NCBI GenBank assembly: GCA_026395095.1
Contig: JAPLZI010000064.1
Coordinates: 24,470 to 47,068 of the forward strand
Reading direction: 5' to 3'
Source: Candidatus Tayloriibacteriota bacterium
Lineage (GTDB): Bacteria > Patescibacteriota > Minisyncoccia > Phycocordibacterales > PALSA-1337
Length of the DNA: 22,599 nt
Below, piece after piece: positions 1-6,130 of this stretch (position 1 is the first letter of the stretch; each line of letters starts with the position of its first letter). The notes below the pieces were generated by a model that searched no databases, was not told the origin of the DNA, and saw nothing but the letters and a program-made list of their open reading frames with translations. The translations under genes were made by a program, and so were the position numbers.

Positions 1-69
1 GCGCCATTACCGGTAGATTTCCAATCTGCAATTAACGCCCTAGGCATCAAAAAACTGCTGATTTCTTGA
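1..69 (+). CDS. C-terminal end of an unidentified protein (partial, 5' end outside window)
   Basis: Frame 1 is open from the first base and ends at a TGA at 67-69, giving 22 residues ending in ALGIKKLLIS. Codon use looks like that of neighbouring genes, and the stop lies just upstream of the rplS -10 box, as expected for a compact genome. The piece is too short to name. In many bacteria trmD or rimM lies next to rplS, but this tail does not obviously resemble either. It could be a chance open frame; extending the sequence upstream would settle it. Confidence 0.45.
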   Translation, partial: APLPVDFQSAINALGIKKLLIS

Positions 70-94
70 ATCTTTATGGGTTCTATGTTAAGTT
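66..94 (+). promoter_or_regulatory. rplS promoter, extended -10
   Basis: A TTGAAT -35 (66-71), a 17-base spacer and a TAAGTT -10 (89-94) preceded by TGn. The -10 ends 9 bases before the rplS ATG, so the predicted transcript has almost no leader. The -35 overlaps the stop codon of the upstream gene. Confidence 0.6.
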
Positions 95-103
95 AGTTCC
101 ACT

Positions 104-553
104 ATGGTAACTAAGGTTATTTCACCGGCGAACATAGATCACCGCTCGAAGATCGACATCCGACCTGGCGATACTGTTCGCGTCTGGCAAAAAATCGAGG
201 AAGATAAGGGCAAGTTCCGCCTTCAGGCTTTCGAAGGGATCGTTCTGGCCAGGAAGCATGGCCGCGAAGCTGGAGCTACTTTCACTGTCCGCAAAGTCAT
301 CGATGGTGTGGGCGTCGAAAGGATTTTCCCGATCTATTCTCCGATGATAGACGAGGTTGAGATGGTTCGCCGTTCGAAAGTCCGCCGTGCCAAGCTCTAT
401 TTCATCCGCAGGAAGGCTGCAAAGGAGATCCGCCACCAGATGCGCCGCATCATGGAAGCCAAATATGAGGAAGAGGTTGTTCCGGTCGCCGAGGCACCAG
501 CGGCCGCTGTCGAAGCTCCGGCTGAAGCAAAAAAGGCCGAGGCAAAGAAATAA
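104..553 (+). CDS. rplS: 50S ribosomal protein L19
   Basis: Structural protein of the large ribosomal subunit, lying at the interface with the 30S subunit. The family's body is clear: a DTVRVWQKIEE segment near residue 24, then FEGIVLARKHG, TFTVRKVIDGVGVERIFPIYSP and the basic segment RRSKVRRAKLYFIRR. At 149 residues it exceeds the usual ~115 because of a C-terminal tail of Ala, Glu, Lys and Pro (from about residue 125), a low-complexity extension often seen in CPR ribosomal proteins. The ATG is the first in frame and sits 9 bases after an extended -10 box; no Shine-Dalgarno is present. It is followed directly by a terminator, so it appears monocistronic here rather than part of the usual rpsP-rimM-trmD-rplS operon. 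Confidence 0.97.
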   Translation: MVTKVISPANIDHRSKIDIRPGDTVRVWQKIEEDKGKFRLQAFEGIVLARKHGREAGATFTVRKVIDGVGVERIFPIYSPMIDEVEMVRRSKVRRAKLYFIRRKAAKEIRHQMRRIMEAKYEEEVVPVAEAPAAAVEAPAEAKKAEAKK

Positions 554-564
554 GAACAAAAATG

Positions 565-591
565 AATCTCCGAACGGGGATTTATTTTTTT
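565..591 (+). terminator. Rho-independent terminator after rplS
   Basis: Stem AATCTCC (565-571) pairs with GGGGATT (576-582), with one G-U pair and a GAAC loop. It is followed by a T-rich run to 591. It sits about a dozen bases after the rplS stop. Confidence 0.85.
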
Positions 592-601
592 GTTAAATTA
601 A

Positions 602-631
602 TTGGTAGACGCTATTACCTTGAGGTATAAT
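602..631 (+). promoter_or_regulatory. Promoter of the LAGLIDADG gene
   Basis: A perfect TATAAT at 626-631, 18 bases after a weak TTGGTA -35 (602-607). The -10 ends 9 bases before the ATG at 641, again predicting a nearly leaderless mRNA. Confidence 0.6.
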
Positions 632-640
632 TAAGGTCTT

Positions 641-1318
641 ATGGGGAAGAGAGGTCCAAAACCAAAAGGGAAGGTGAGGATCAAATGGTCGCATAACTTT
701 GCGTATGCCGTCGGTTTAATTGCAACTGATGGCAATTTGTCGGGAAGTGGCAGACATATTATTTTTATCTCAAAGGATATTGAGCAGGTAGACAACTTCC
801 AGTCGGCGCTTGGAATAAAATTTAAAATAGGAAGGAAGTCACGTGCAAAATCAAAGGAGAAAAAATATTACATGGTACAAATAGGCGATGTCCTATTTTA
901 TGACTTTCTCGTTTCAATCGGTATTACTCCGGCAAAATCAATGACTCTCGGCCAGATAGGCATACCCTCAGAATATTTCATTGATTTTTTGCGAGGAGTT
1001 CTAGATGGTGATGGCTATGTTCATTCATATTTCGATCCGCGTTGGCGATCATCGTTTCTTTGGTATATAGGATTCTGCTCGGCTAGTCCAGCTTTCTTGA
1101 ATTGGATCCGTTCGGAGTTGAGACATAGGCTTGGTGTCAATGGTCATATTACAAAAAATGCTTCTAACTCATGCAGGCAGTTGAAATACGCAAAACAGGA
1201 GGCCGGTGTTATAGCTGGTGCGATTTACAAAAACAGAAGATTAATTTCTCTTTCTAGAAAACGGTTGAAAGTTCAACGGATATTGGATATAGTGAAAGGG
1301 CTATCAAGGTATAAATGA
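641..1318 (+). CDS. Free-standing LAGLIDADG homing endonuclease-like protein
   Basis: A 225-residue protein with two LAGLIDADG motifs: YAVGLIATDG at 22-31 and FLRGVLDGDG at 116-125. These form the central helices and carry the catalytic acidic residues (D30, D124). Two motifs in one chain fit a monomeric, pseudo-symmetric DNA endonuclease. The N-terminus is strongly basic (KRGPKPKGK), perhaps for DNA contact. The gene is not inside an intron or intein that can be seen: the flanks are an intact rplS with its terminator and a tRNA-Leu. It has its own TATAAT promoter. It stops (TGA) 21 bases before tRNA-Leu. Such genes move by cutting an empty site; the target is unknown. The alternative, a domesticated transcription factor of the WhiA type, is less likely because no HTH domain follows. 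Confidence 0.85.
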   Translation: MGKRGPKPKGKVRIKWSHNFAYAVGLIATDGNLSGSGRHIIFISKDIEQVDNFQSALGIKFKIGRKSRAKSKEKKYYMVQIGDVLFYDFLVSIGITPAKSMTLGQIGIPSEYFIDFLRGVLDGDGYVHSYFDPRWRSSFLWYIGFCSASPAFLNWIRSELRHRLGVNGHITKNASNSCRQLKYAKQEAGVIAGAIYKNRRLISLSRKRLKVQRILDIVKGLSRYK

Positions 1319-1339
1319 GATAGCATTTGACAAATCAAT

Positions 1340-1422
1340 GCGCAGGTGGCGTAACGGTAGCCGCGCAGCCTTGAGGTGGCTGTGTCCTTTCGGACGTGGA
1401 GGTTCGAGTCCTCTCCTGCGCA
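1340..1422 (+). tRNA. tRNA-Leu(GAG)
   Basis: Acceptor GCGCAGG (1340-1346) pairs with CCTGCGC (1415-1421), and the discriminator is A. The anticodon stem CAGCC/GGCTG encloses loop TTGAGGT, giving anticodon GAG. A long class II variable arm (GTCC/GGAC) and a T arm with TTCGAGT identify tRNA-Leu. The 3' CCA is not encoded, so CCA-adding enzyme would be needed. Confidence 0.95.
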
Positions 1423-1430
1423 CAATGTTG

Positions 1431-1513
1431 GCTCCCATATCTTCGCTATGCTCGATATAGGAGCTGCGCTCGGACCAAAAGCCCAAGCGAGCTTGTCCTT
1501 TTGTTCCTCGCTT
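1431..1513 (+). other. Inter-tRNA spacer with two inverted repeats
   Basis: Between the two tRNA genes, GGCTCCCATATC (1431-1442) can pair with GATATAGGAGCT (about 1454-1465) with one mismatch and one G-U pair. Further on, AAGCGAG (1485-1491) pairs with CTCGCTT (1507-1513), ending exactly at the first base of tRNA-Arg. These may be processing signals in a joint tRNA transcript or remnants of an insertion. No protein-coding function was seen. Confidence 0.4.
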
Positions 1514-1585
1514 GCTCCCATAGTTTAATGGATAGAACGCGAGCCTCCGAAGTTCGCGGTCCAGGTTCGATTCCTGGTGGGGGCA
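1514..1585 (+). tRNA. tRNA-Arg(CCG)
   Basis: Acceptor GCTCCCA (1514-1520) pairs with TGGGGGC (1578-1584), and the discriminator is A. D stem GTTT/GAAC; anticodon stem CGAGC/GTTCG with loop CTCCGAA, giving anticodon CCG; T arm CCAGG-TTCGATT-CCTGG. CCA is not encoded. Confidence 0.95.
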
Positions 1586-1643
1586 CACTGATATCTGTAG
1601 TAGTCAATATTGTTTTTCTTTTTAGTAGTGAGAAAATTGCAGT

Positions 1644-2465
1644 ATGGAAGCCGTTACGAAGATCGCTATATTCAAAAAGAAAAAGATACGCAAAACACTG
1701 CATGAAAAAGAGTGGTGGTTTGTCATTGTCGACGTGATTGAAGCCTTGACCGATTCTGTTGATCCAAAACAATATTTGAAGAATATCTTGAATCGTGATG
1801 AGGATCTATCCAAAGGGTGGGGTCAAATTGAACACCTCCTTCCAATAAATACAGCAGGAGGGGCGCAAAAAATGCTTTGCGCGAACACCGAAGGTATATT
1901 CCGAATTATCCAATCTATCCCCTCACCGAAAGCCGAGCCATTCAAGCGCTGGTTGGCCAAAGTTGGATATGAACGAGTCCAAGAGATTGAAAACCCGGAA
2001 TTGGCTACAAAAAGGACACGATTGCTATATAAGCTTAAGGGGTATCCCGATAGTTGGGTTGAGAAGAGGATGCGGGGCATTGCTATTCGCGAGGAACTGA
2101 CAGATGAGTGGAAAAAACGAGGAGCACAAGAACAGAGGGATTATGAGATCCTAACGGCTGAGATTTCCAAAGCGACATTTGGGATAACCCCGGATGATTA
2201 TAAAAAACTAAAAGGCTTGAAACGCCAGAACTTGCGAGATCATATGGAAGACTTTGAGTTGATCTTCACGATGCTAGGGGAAAGATCAACGACTGAAATC
2301 CACCGCCAGGAAGAATCTATTGGTGTGTCAAAACTCAAATCAGACGCGAATCGTGGAGGAAAGATTTCTGGTGTCGCTAGGAAAGAACTCGAGAAGGAAT
2401 TGGGCCGGTCTATCGTATCAAGGAGGAATTTCCTTCAAAAAAATAGACGCAAATTTATTGGGTAA
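1644..2465 (+). CDS. BRO-N domain protein with DinD-like C-terminal half
   Basis: A 273-residue protein. The N-terminal ~110 residues resemble the BRO-N/antirepressor fold: KTLHEKEWWFVIVDVIEAL near 18-36, a DPKQYLKNIL segment, and EGIFRIIQSIPSPKAEPFKRWL near 83-104, where the typical 'F..WL' signature lies. The C-terminal half (GLKRQNLRDHMEDFELIFTM near 195-214, then a conserved basic segment) resembles E. coli DinD, an SOS-induced protein of nearly the same length that acts on RecA filaments. BRO-N proteins are often phage-derived DNA-binding or antirepressor proteins, and DinD-type proteins are common on CPR chromosomes. The gene follows tRNA-Arg by 58 bases and precedes the adenosyltransferase gene by 12. 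No clear promoter or SD was found. The role is probably DNA binding or damage response, but this is inferred from the family only. Confidence 0.75.
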   Translation: MEAVTKIAIFKKKKIRKTLHEKEWWFVIVDVIEALTDSVDPKQYLKNILNRDEDLSKGWGQIEHLLPINTAGGAQKMLCANTEGIFRIIQSIPSPKAEPFKRWLAKVGYERVQEIENPELATKRTRLLYKLKGYPDSWVEKRMRGIAIREELTDEWKKRGAQEQRDYEILTAEISKATFGITPDDYKKLKGLKRQNLRDHMEDFELIFTMLGERSTTEIHRQEESIGVSKLKSDANRGGKISGVARKELEKELGRSIVSRRNFLQKNRRKFIG

Positions 2466-2477
2466 CCGAAAAAAGCT

Positions 2478-3035
2478 ATGCTTTATACCCGAAAAGGCGA
2501 CGCTGGCACAACTAAGGATTTTAAATCCGGTCCTGGTGAGCGCAAATCAAAAAGTTCCTGTCAGACGGAGGCCCTCGGAGCCCTGGATGAACTCAATTCA
2601 TTCTTGGGATTAGTGAAGATCAAATCGGCTGGTGTTGATTGGCGTGTCGGCGCTGAAATTCCTAGCGAAATCGTCGGTTGGGCGCAGAATTGTCTGTTTT
2701 CCATTCAGGCTGAAGTTGCCGGCGCAGATAAAAAAGTTGGACAGAATAAAGTGATGGAGATGGAACAGTGGATCGATAGGATTGAGAAGGAACTGCCGCC
2801 GATAAAAACTTTTTTCATTTCAGGCGGAACCGAGCTCGCGGCGCTTTTCGATGTATCCCGCACTCTTGCCAGGAAAGCTGAGAGGCGAGTGGTGGGTGGA
2901 GCGGAAGCCGGAGAATTCAAAATAGACCCTGCTACGCTGGCTTTTTTGAATAGGCTCTCTTCGTTGTTCTATGCCCTCGCTCGACTAAGTAACCATAAAT
3001 CTGGTATAAAGGAGCAACCGCCGACCTATAACTAG
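2478..3035 (+). CDS. PduO-type ATP:cob(I)alamin adenosyltransferase
   Basis: Transfers the adenosyl group of ATP to cob(I)alamin to make coenzyme B12. PduO/MMAB family marks are present: TRKGDAGTT at residues 4-12 (ATP binding), GALDELNSFLGL at 34-45, the SRTLARKAERR helix at 127-137 with the conserved Arg and Glu, and LNRLSSLFYALAR near the C-terminus. Length (185) is normal. No corrin synthesis or transport genes are in the window, so a salvaged cofactor would be needed, possibly for a B12-dependent ribonucleotide reductase elsewhere; that link is a guess. It begins 12 bases after the BRO-N gene and has no SD or clear -10, so co-transcription is possible. Confidence 0.88.
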   Translation: MLYTRKGDAGTTKDFKSGPGERKSKSSCQTEALGALDELNSFLGLVKIKSAGVDWRVGAEIPSEIVGWAQNCLFSIQAEVAGADKKVGQNKVMEMEQWIDRIEKELPPIKTFFISGGTELAALFDVSRTLARKAERRVVGGAEAGEFKIDPATLAFLNRLSSLFYALARLSNHKSGIKEQPPTYN

Positions 3036-3068
3036 CAAAGTAGTGAAGAAATCGGAACGCGGTAGTAT

Positions 3069-3141
3069 GGTGCCTATAGTGTAATGGTTCGCACTCAACT
3101 CTGTGAAAGTTGCAGTATGGGTTCAAATCCCATTAGGCACC
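3069..3141 (+). tRNA. tRNA-His(GTG)
   Basis: Eight-base-pair acceptor stem 3069-3076 with 3134-3141, including the extra G-1:C73 pair that is specific to tRNA-His. Anticodon stem CAACT/AGTTG with loop CTGTGAA gives anticodon GTG; T arm ATGGG-TTCAAAT-CCCAT. G-1 is encoded and CCA is not. Confidence 0.96.
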
Positions 3142-3198
3142 CAAGAATAGTTTTCTCAAAACCATCCTTTATTCACTTGGTTGTTTCAGTTCTAACCA

Positions 3199-3207
3199 TG
3201 GTATAAT
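3199..3207 (+). promoter_or_regulatory. Extended -10 promoter for the 3214 gene
   Basis: TGG followed by TATAAT (3202-3207), a consensus extended -10. It ends 6 bases before the ATG at 3214, so the transcript would start at or next to the start codon. The longer reading that begins at TTG 3208 would place the start directly against the -10 box and is unlikely. Confidence 0.65.
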
Positions 3208-3213
3208 TTGGCC

Positions 3214-3735
3214 ATGAAAAAATATATAGTTCTAATTTTAGTAATTATTGCATTGATAGTCGGCTTCATTGTTTACAAGTCCGATCTTCGTAATAATTCA
3301 TCAATATATCAAAATACAAAATTTGGTTACCGACTTACCTTACCTTCGGGTTGGTATCTTCTTAACGAAGCGGATGACAAAGACAACGTTGTTATTACAA
3401 ATAATTTAACCCCCGACACTTCCAGTGGAAGTCCGGTAGGTCCAGATAGAATTGCTATTGGACTTACGCCAACTGATAGTTCAAATGTTCAAGAAGTAGC
3501 TACAAATGAAAAAACTGTTCGAAAAATATCAACTCAAAATGGCTACCAAGGTTTTATTCGTATTGATAATTCAGCTAATAGTAAAGGAACCGTGGTTTAT
3601 CTTCAGTTCATTAGTGATCAAAATTTGACCACAAATGGGAACGGACAGAAACCAAAAGGTATTACATTTATCCTTTCAGGAAAAATTGATGAAGATTTAT
3701 TAATGAAGATAGCAAACTCATTTAAGAAAGTGTAA
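3214..3735 (+). CDS. Membrane-anchored hypothetical protein with PsbP-like features
   Basis: 173 residues. An N-terminal hydrophobic helix (about residues 4-20, after MKK) should hold the protein in the membrane with the rest outside. The body begins with a YQNTKFGYRLTLPSGWY segment and ends with ISFxxSGKIDEDLLMKIANSFKKV-like sequence. This start/end pattern is seen in small secreted proteins with a PsbP/MOG1-type fold in many bacteria. No catalytic motif and no lipobox Cys were found. The ATG at 3214 was chosen over the in-frame TTG at 3208 because of the TATAAT spacing. Base composition is more A+T-rich than in neighbouring genes. It stands alone after tRNA-His. Function is unknown. Confidence 0.75.
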   Translation: MKKYIVLILVIIALIVGFIVYKSDLRNNSSIYQNTKFGYRLTLPSGWYLLNEADDKDNVVITNNLTPDTSSGSPVGPDRIAIGLTPTDSSNVQEVATNEKTVRKISTQNGYQGFIRIDNSANSKGTVVYLQFISDQNLTTNGNGQKPKGITFILSGKIDEDLLMKIANSFKKV

Positions 3736-3826
3736 TCTCATTCTGAGCAAAAGAAGGAATATAAATCGTCACATCATTTCTCCTCTCGAAAATAGTTCTA
3801 ACATCCTCTACGACGGCACCCCTCAT

Positions 3827-3854
3827 TTGACTTTTCTATACAAGGTTGTATAGT
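3827..3854 (+). promoter_or_regulatory. Strong promoter overlapped by an 18-bp dyad (probable operator)
   Basis: TTGACT -35 (3827-3832), 16-base spacer, TATAGT -10 (3849-3854). The spacer and -10 are covered by CTATACAA-GG-TTGTATAG (3836-3853), a perfect 8-bp inverted repeat with a 2-base centre. A dimeric repressor bound there would block polymerase. Predicted start is near 3861, giving an unusually long leader (about 108 bases) for this window. Confidence 0.65.
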
Positions 3855-3860
3855 TTTTAT

Positions 3861-3968
3861 GACTTCAAACGGGTATACGTTTGCCGTGTTCCGAGCAATC
3901 GGTGCATAAGGGTGTCAGGAATGTGCACCATCTCACATTCCAAGTTCTTTCAAATAGAAAGTGGTTGT
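3861..3968 (+). promoter_or_regulatory. Structured 5' leader with mutually exclusive hairpins
   Basis: Three stems can be drawn. First, CAAACG/CGTTTG (3866-3871 with 3878-3883, 6-base loop). Second, GGTGCA/TGCACC (3901-3906 with 3924-3929). Third, GGAATGTG/CACATTCC (3918-3925 with 3934-3941, 8-base loop). The second and third share bases 3924-3925 and cannot form together, the arrangement expected of a switch or attenuator. No U-tract follows, so control of translation would be more likely than termination. It matches no riboswitch class I recognise. Confidence 0.4.
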
Positions 3969-4400
3969 ATGACTACTAAATTCATAATTATCGGTGGCCC
4001 GGGCAAGTTCGAGTTGATGGAAGCGTTGTTCAATCGGACAGCTCACGCGATGGGTTTCGAGATCAATTTGAAGTTGATTCTCGATGGCGGGGAAAAACGA
4101 CCGCTTCCCGAGGCCCCATTCCATGACATGCAGAGCAAGGCAGTTCGGAAGGATTACAATGCCGGACGCTTTCATTTGGGGGCAAGAGTCAAGGCCGTCG
4201 AGGCTACTGACGAATCCGGGGAAAATTGGAAGCTTAAGCTCCACGTCAAGCGAAAAAGAAACTCCGAAGAGCTACATGATTTTTACCCGCAGCTTTTCCC
4301 CAAGGAATCAGAAGCTCGGCTCGAGCTGACCGAAGTTTCCTACAGCACGTTTAACAGGAGGGGCAACATTACGGTTGAATCTCCTCAAGCTGTCTCGTAG
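3969..4400 (+). CDS. Hypothetical protein with regulated promoter and leader
   Basis: 143 residues from ATG 3969. The reading frame is open further upstream to 3846, but the promoter at 3827-3854 and the hairpins make that part leader; a start at 3846 would lie inside the -10 region. The sequence opens TTKFIIIGGPGKFELMEALFNR, a beta strand plus a glycine-rich turn plus a helix, and is otherwise soluble, with Lys/Arg-rich strands (LKLHVKRKRN). There are no membrane segments or Cys pairs. I do not recognise a family. It is followed by a good terminator at 4428-4458, so promoter, leader, gene and terminator form one regulated unit. Confidence 0.65.
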   Translation: MTTKFIIIGGPGKFELMEALFNRTAHAMGFEINLKLILDGGEKRPLPEAPFHDMQSKAVRKDYNAGRFHLGARVKAVEATDESGENWKLKLHVKRKRNSEELHDFYPQLFPKESEARLELTEVSYSTFNRRGNITVESPQAVS

Positions 4401-4427
4401 CTCGTTTCACTGGTGTGCATTTTTTCC

Positions 4428-4458
4428 AAGCCCTACGCTTCACCGCGGCGGGCTTTTT
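4428..4458 (+). terminator. Rho-independent terminator after the 3969 gene
   Basis: AAGCCC (4428-4433) pairs with GGGCTT (4450-4455); a further C-G-rich loop may add pairs. A run of T follows (4454-4458). It lies 28 bases beyond the stop. Confidence 0.7.
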
Positions 4459-4505
4459 ATATTGAGCAGATTTACCCGGCTCAAATGGCCTTTTCAGCCC
4501 CGACT

Positions 4506-4514
4506 TGTTAATGT
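4506..4514 (+). promoter_or_regulatory. Extended -10 promoter for the VanW gene
   Basis: TGT plus TAATGT (4509-4514), ending 6 bases before the GTG at 4521. This spacing supports GTG 4521 as the true start. Confidence 0.5.
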
Positions 4515-4520
4515 AACGGC

Positions 4521-5225
4521 GTGGAGACAAATGAAATTTTGGAGATAGTTCGTAAAAAGGTTTTGGAGGACACCAGCGGAAGAAGGGCACTGTCTTTGCG
4601 GTACCCATTGTTCTTGCCGTTAATTCTAGGAACACGCCGTTTTGCAAATAATCTTGCGAACAGTATCAATACAAATTTGACCTCAAAAAAGGCAGTTGGG
4701 AATAAAAGCCAAGCTTTTTTTGATTGCGTCATTGCCCGCCATTCGTCGCCGCTTTTTAGAAAACTCGGAGATTTTGATCAGGACTTACTAACTGGCAAGG
4801 TGGAAAATCTAAAAATTGCCATAGATGCTCTGCAGGGGACGATTATTTATCCAAACGAAATTTTTTCTTTTTGGCACATTGTCGGCGATACTACAAAGAA
4901 GAAAGGTTATGTAGACGGGATGCTTCTTTCCGATGGCAAGATCGTCAGAGGAATCGGGGGAGGGCTTTGTCAGCTTTCAAACCTGCTTTACTGGTTGTTC
5001 CTGCATAGTTCTGTTGAGATAGTTGAGCGGATGCATCATTCTCGTGATGTTTTTCCTGACAATGAACGCACCATACCGTTCGGTTCTGGAGCGACCATCT
5101 TCTATAACCTTATAGATCTAAAGGTGAGGAATACTTCAAAATATCCGATACAACTAAAATTGTGGCTGTCCGAGAGTCAGCTCAAAGGTCAAACGGCGGA
5201 CAGGTTGTGCGAGAGGAAAAGGTAG
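4521..5225 (+). pseudogene. VanW family protein with C-terminal deletion and frameshift
   Basis: 234 residues from a GTG start. The VanW core is intact and typical: the N-terminal helix region, then IIYPNEIFSFWHIVGDTTKKKGY, GIGGGLCQLSNLLYWLFLHS, HHSRDVFPD and PFGSGATIFYNLIDLKVRN. The family acts at the envelope (named for the vancomycin-resistance cluster), but its biochemical role is unknown. After LWLSESQLKGQ the usual family continuation (a segment of about 45 residues ending in an EIWR-like motif) is absent and the frame ends in an unrelated TADRLCERKR. The expected family C-terminus is found in the +2 frame at 5195-5296 (GGQVVREEKVVTNCALVMYK). The simplest reading is a small deletion that also shifted the frame. 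The product may still fold and work without its tail, or this may be an assembly fault. Confidence 0.7.
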
Positions 5226-5296
5226 TTACTAACTGCGCCCTAGTCATGTATAAGCCAAAATGTGATACATTATTGTTATATGGAGAACAAATTTAA
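5195..5296 (+). pseudogene. Out-of-frame remnant of the VanW C-terminus
   Basis: Reading from 5195 in the +2 frame relative to the VanW gene gives GGQVVREEKVVTNCALVMYK and on to a TAA at 5294-5296. VanW proteins usually end in a segment of this type (acidic pair, then a small-residue stretch, then hydrophobic-MY-acidic/Pro). The remnant overlaps the start of the next gene and contains its -10 box. Confidence 0.5.
5263..5271 (+). promoter_or_regulatory. Extended -10 promoter for the 5280 gene
   Basis: TGA plus TACATT (5266-5271), ending 8 bases before ATG 5280. It lies inside the VanW C-terminal remnant. Confidence 0.45.
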
Positions 5297-6128
5297 TACA
5301 GTGGTGTTTGTGGTTTTATTGGGCTTTTTACTAAGCGTATCTGCGAATTCGGTTCAAGCTACTGTCGGCGGACCTACTCTTGTTTATGATCTTAGGTATG
5401 ACTCACTGACCGATTCGATCTATTACACTGAACAAAATTACGGAGGCAAGGGCTGCCCGCCAGAATTGAAAGCTATTTCGATCGCTACCGGCGTATCCAA
5501 AGTTATTTATTCTTGTAACGACGGGCTTGATAGTCAGGATCAAGAACAAAAGATATACGCTTTCACTTCAAACTTTAACGCCCTTATGCCTATTAGTCTG
5601 AAGAGAAATAATATCAGTATATCTGCCAATGTAGCCAATGTGGAAAGACTCAAGGATGATTCCATGGTTATAAGAACGAACCTGGCGGCGAATGTTTTCC
5701 AAGACAAAATAAAGAAAGCTACTATTCCTGTCAGTGTTTGCAATTCCGAACAGCCGTTAGTGGTTGATGGTTATCGTATTCCTGGCAGGCTAGATAGATT
5801 GTTACTGTTAGTCTCCAGGATTAGCGATTGTTGGGAGGGGGGATATACTGGTGAATTCTTGTCTGTTATTTCGGGTGTTCGTTTAGTAGACGAAACACCT
5901 GTTCAAGGTTATAAGACAGATTCTGCCTTGGCCCCACGTGAGGGAAGTCTGGTTATTTACGCAATAAATCCGAAAACAGAAGAACCAGCGGTTGTGCCAC
6001 AACAGAAACCCGCCACCATTGAGGGTGCCAATGGTTCTTATTTTAATGCAACAATGGTTTTGTCTGCTGCCCTTATTCTCATGGTAGGAATCATTCTTGG
6101 CAGATTGAGTAAAAAAAGTATTCAATAA
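5280..6128 (+). CDS. Exported protein with C-terminal membrane anchor, function unknown
   Basis: 282 residues from ATG 5280; the frame is open to GTG 5262 but the -10 spacing and the signal peptide favour the ATG. Residues 1-28 form a signal peptide (short charged start MENK, hydrophobic VVFVVLLGFLLSV, then SANSVQA). A C-terminal hydrophobic helix near 258-275 is followed by RLSKKS, so the middle ~230 residues should be outside the cell, anchored at the C-terminus. The middle has paired Cys residues (near GGKGCP, VIYSCND, VSVCNS, ISDCWEG), which may form disulfides; the DsbA/VKOR pair at 11734-12835 could supply these. There is no LPxTG motif, so the neighbouring sortase is not expected to act on it. 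No family recognised. Confidence 0.7.
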   Translation: MENKFNTVVFVVLLGFLLSVSANSVQATVGGPTLVYDLRYDSLTDSIYYTEQNYGGKGCPPELKAISIATGVSKVIYSCNDGLDSQDQEQKIYAFTSNFNALMPISLKRNNISISANVANVERLKDDSMVIRTNLAANVFQDKIKKATIPVSVCNSEQPLVVDGYRIPGRLDRLLLLVSRISDCWEGGYTGEFLSVISGVRLVDETPVQGYKTDSALAPREGSLVIYAINPKTEEPAVVPQQKPATIEGANGSYFNATMVLSAALILMVGIILGRLSKKSIQ

Positions 6129-6130
6129 GC

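Noticed and set aside
1304..1772. Minus-strand open frames across the tRNA genes (PGIEPGPRTSEARV type)
   Set aside because: These are the well-known spurious translations of antisense tRNA sequence.
3846..3968. N-terminal extension of the 3969 protein starting at 3846
   Set aside because: It would begin inside the promoter -10 region and covers the leader hairpins; its translation is Cys-rich and unlike a protein start.
4369..4732. Minus-strand open frames over the terminator and VanW start
   Set aside because: They overlap the well-supported VanW domain and terminator and have no family likeness.
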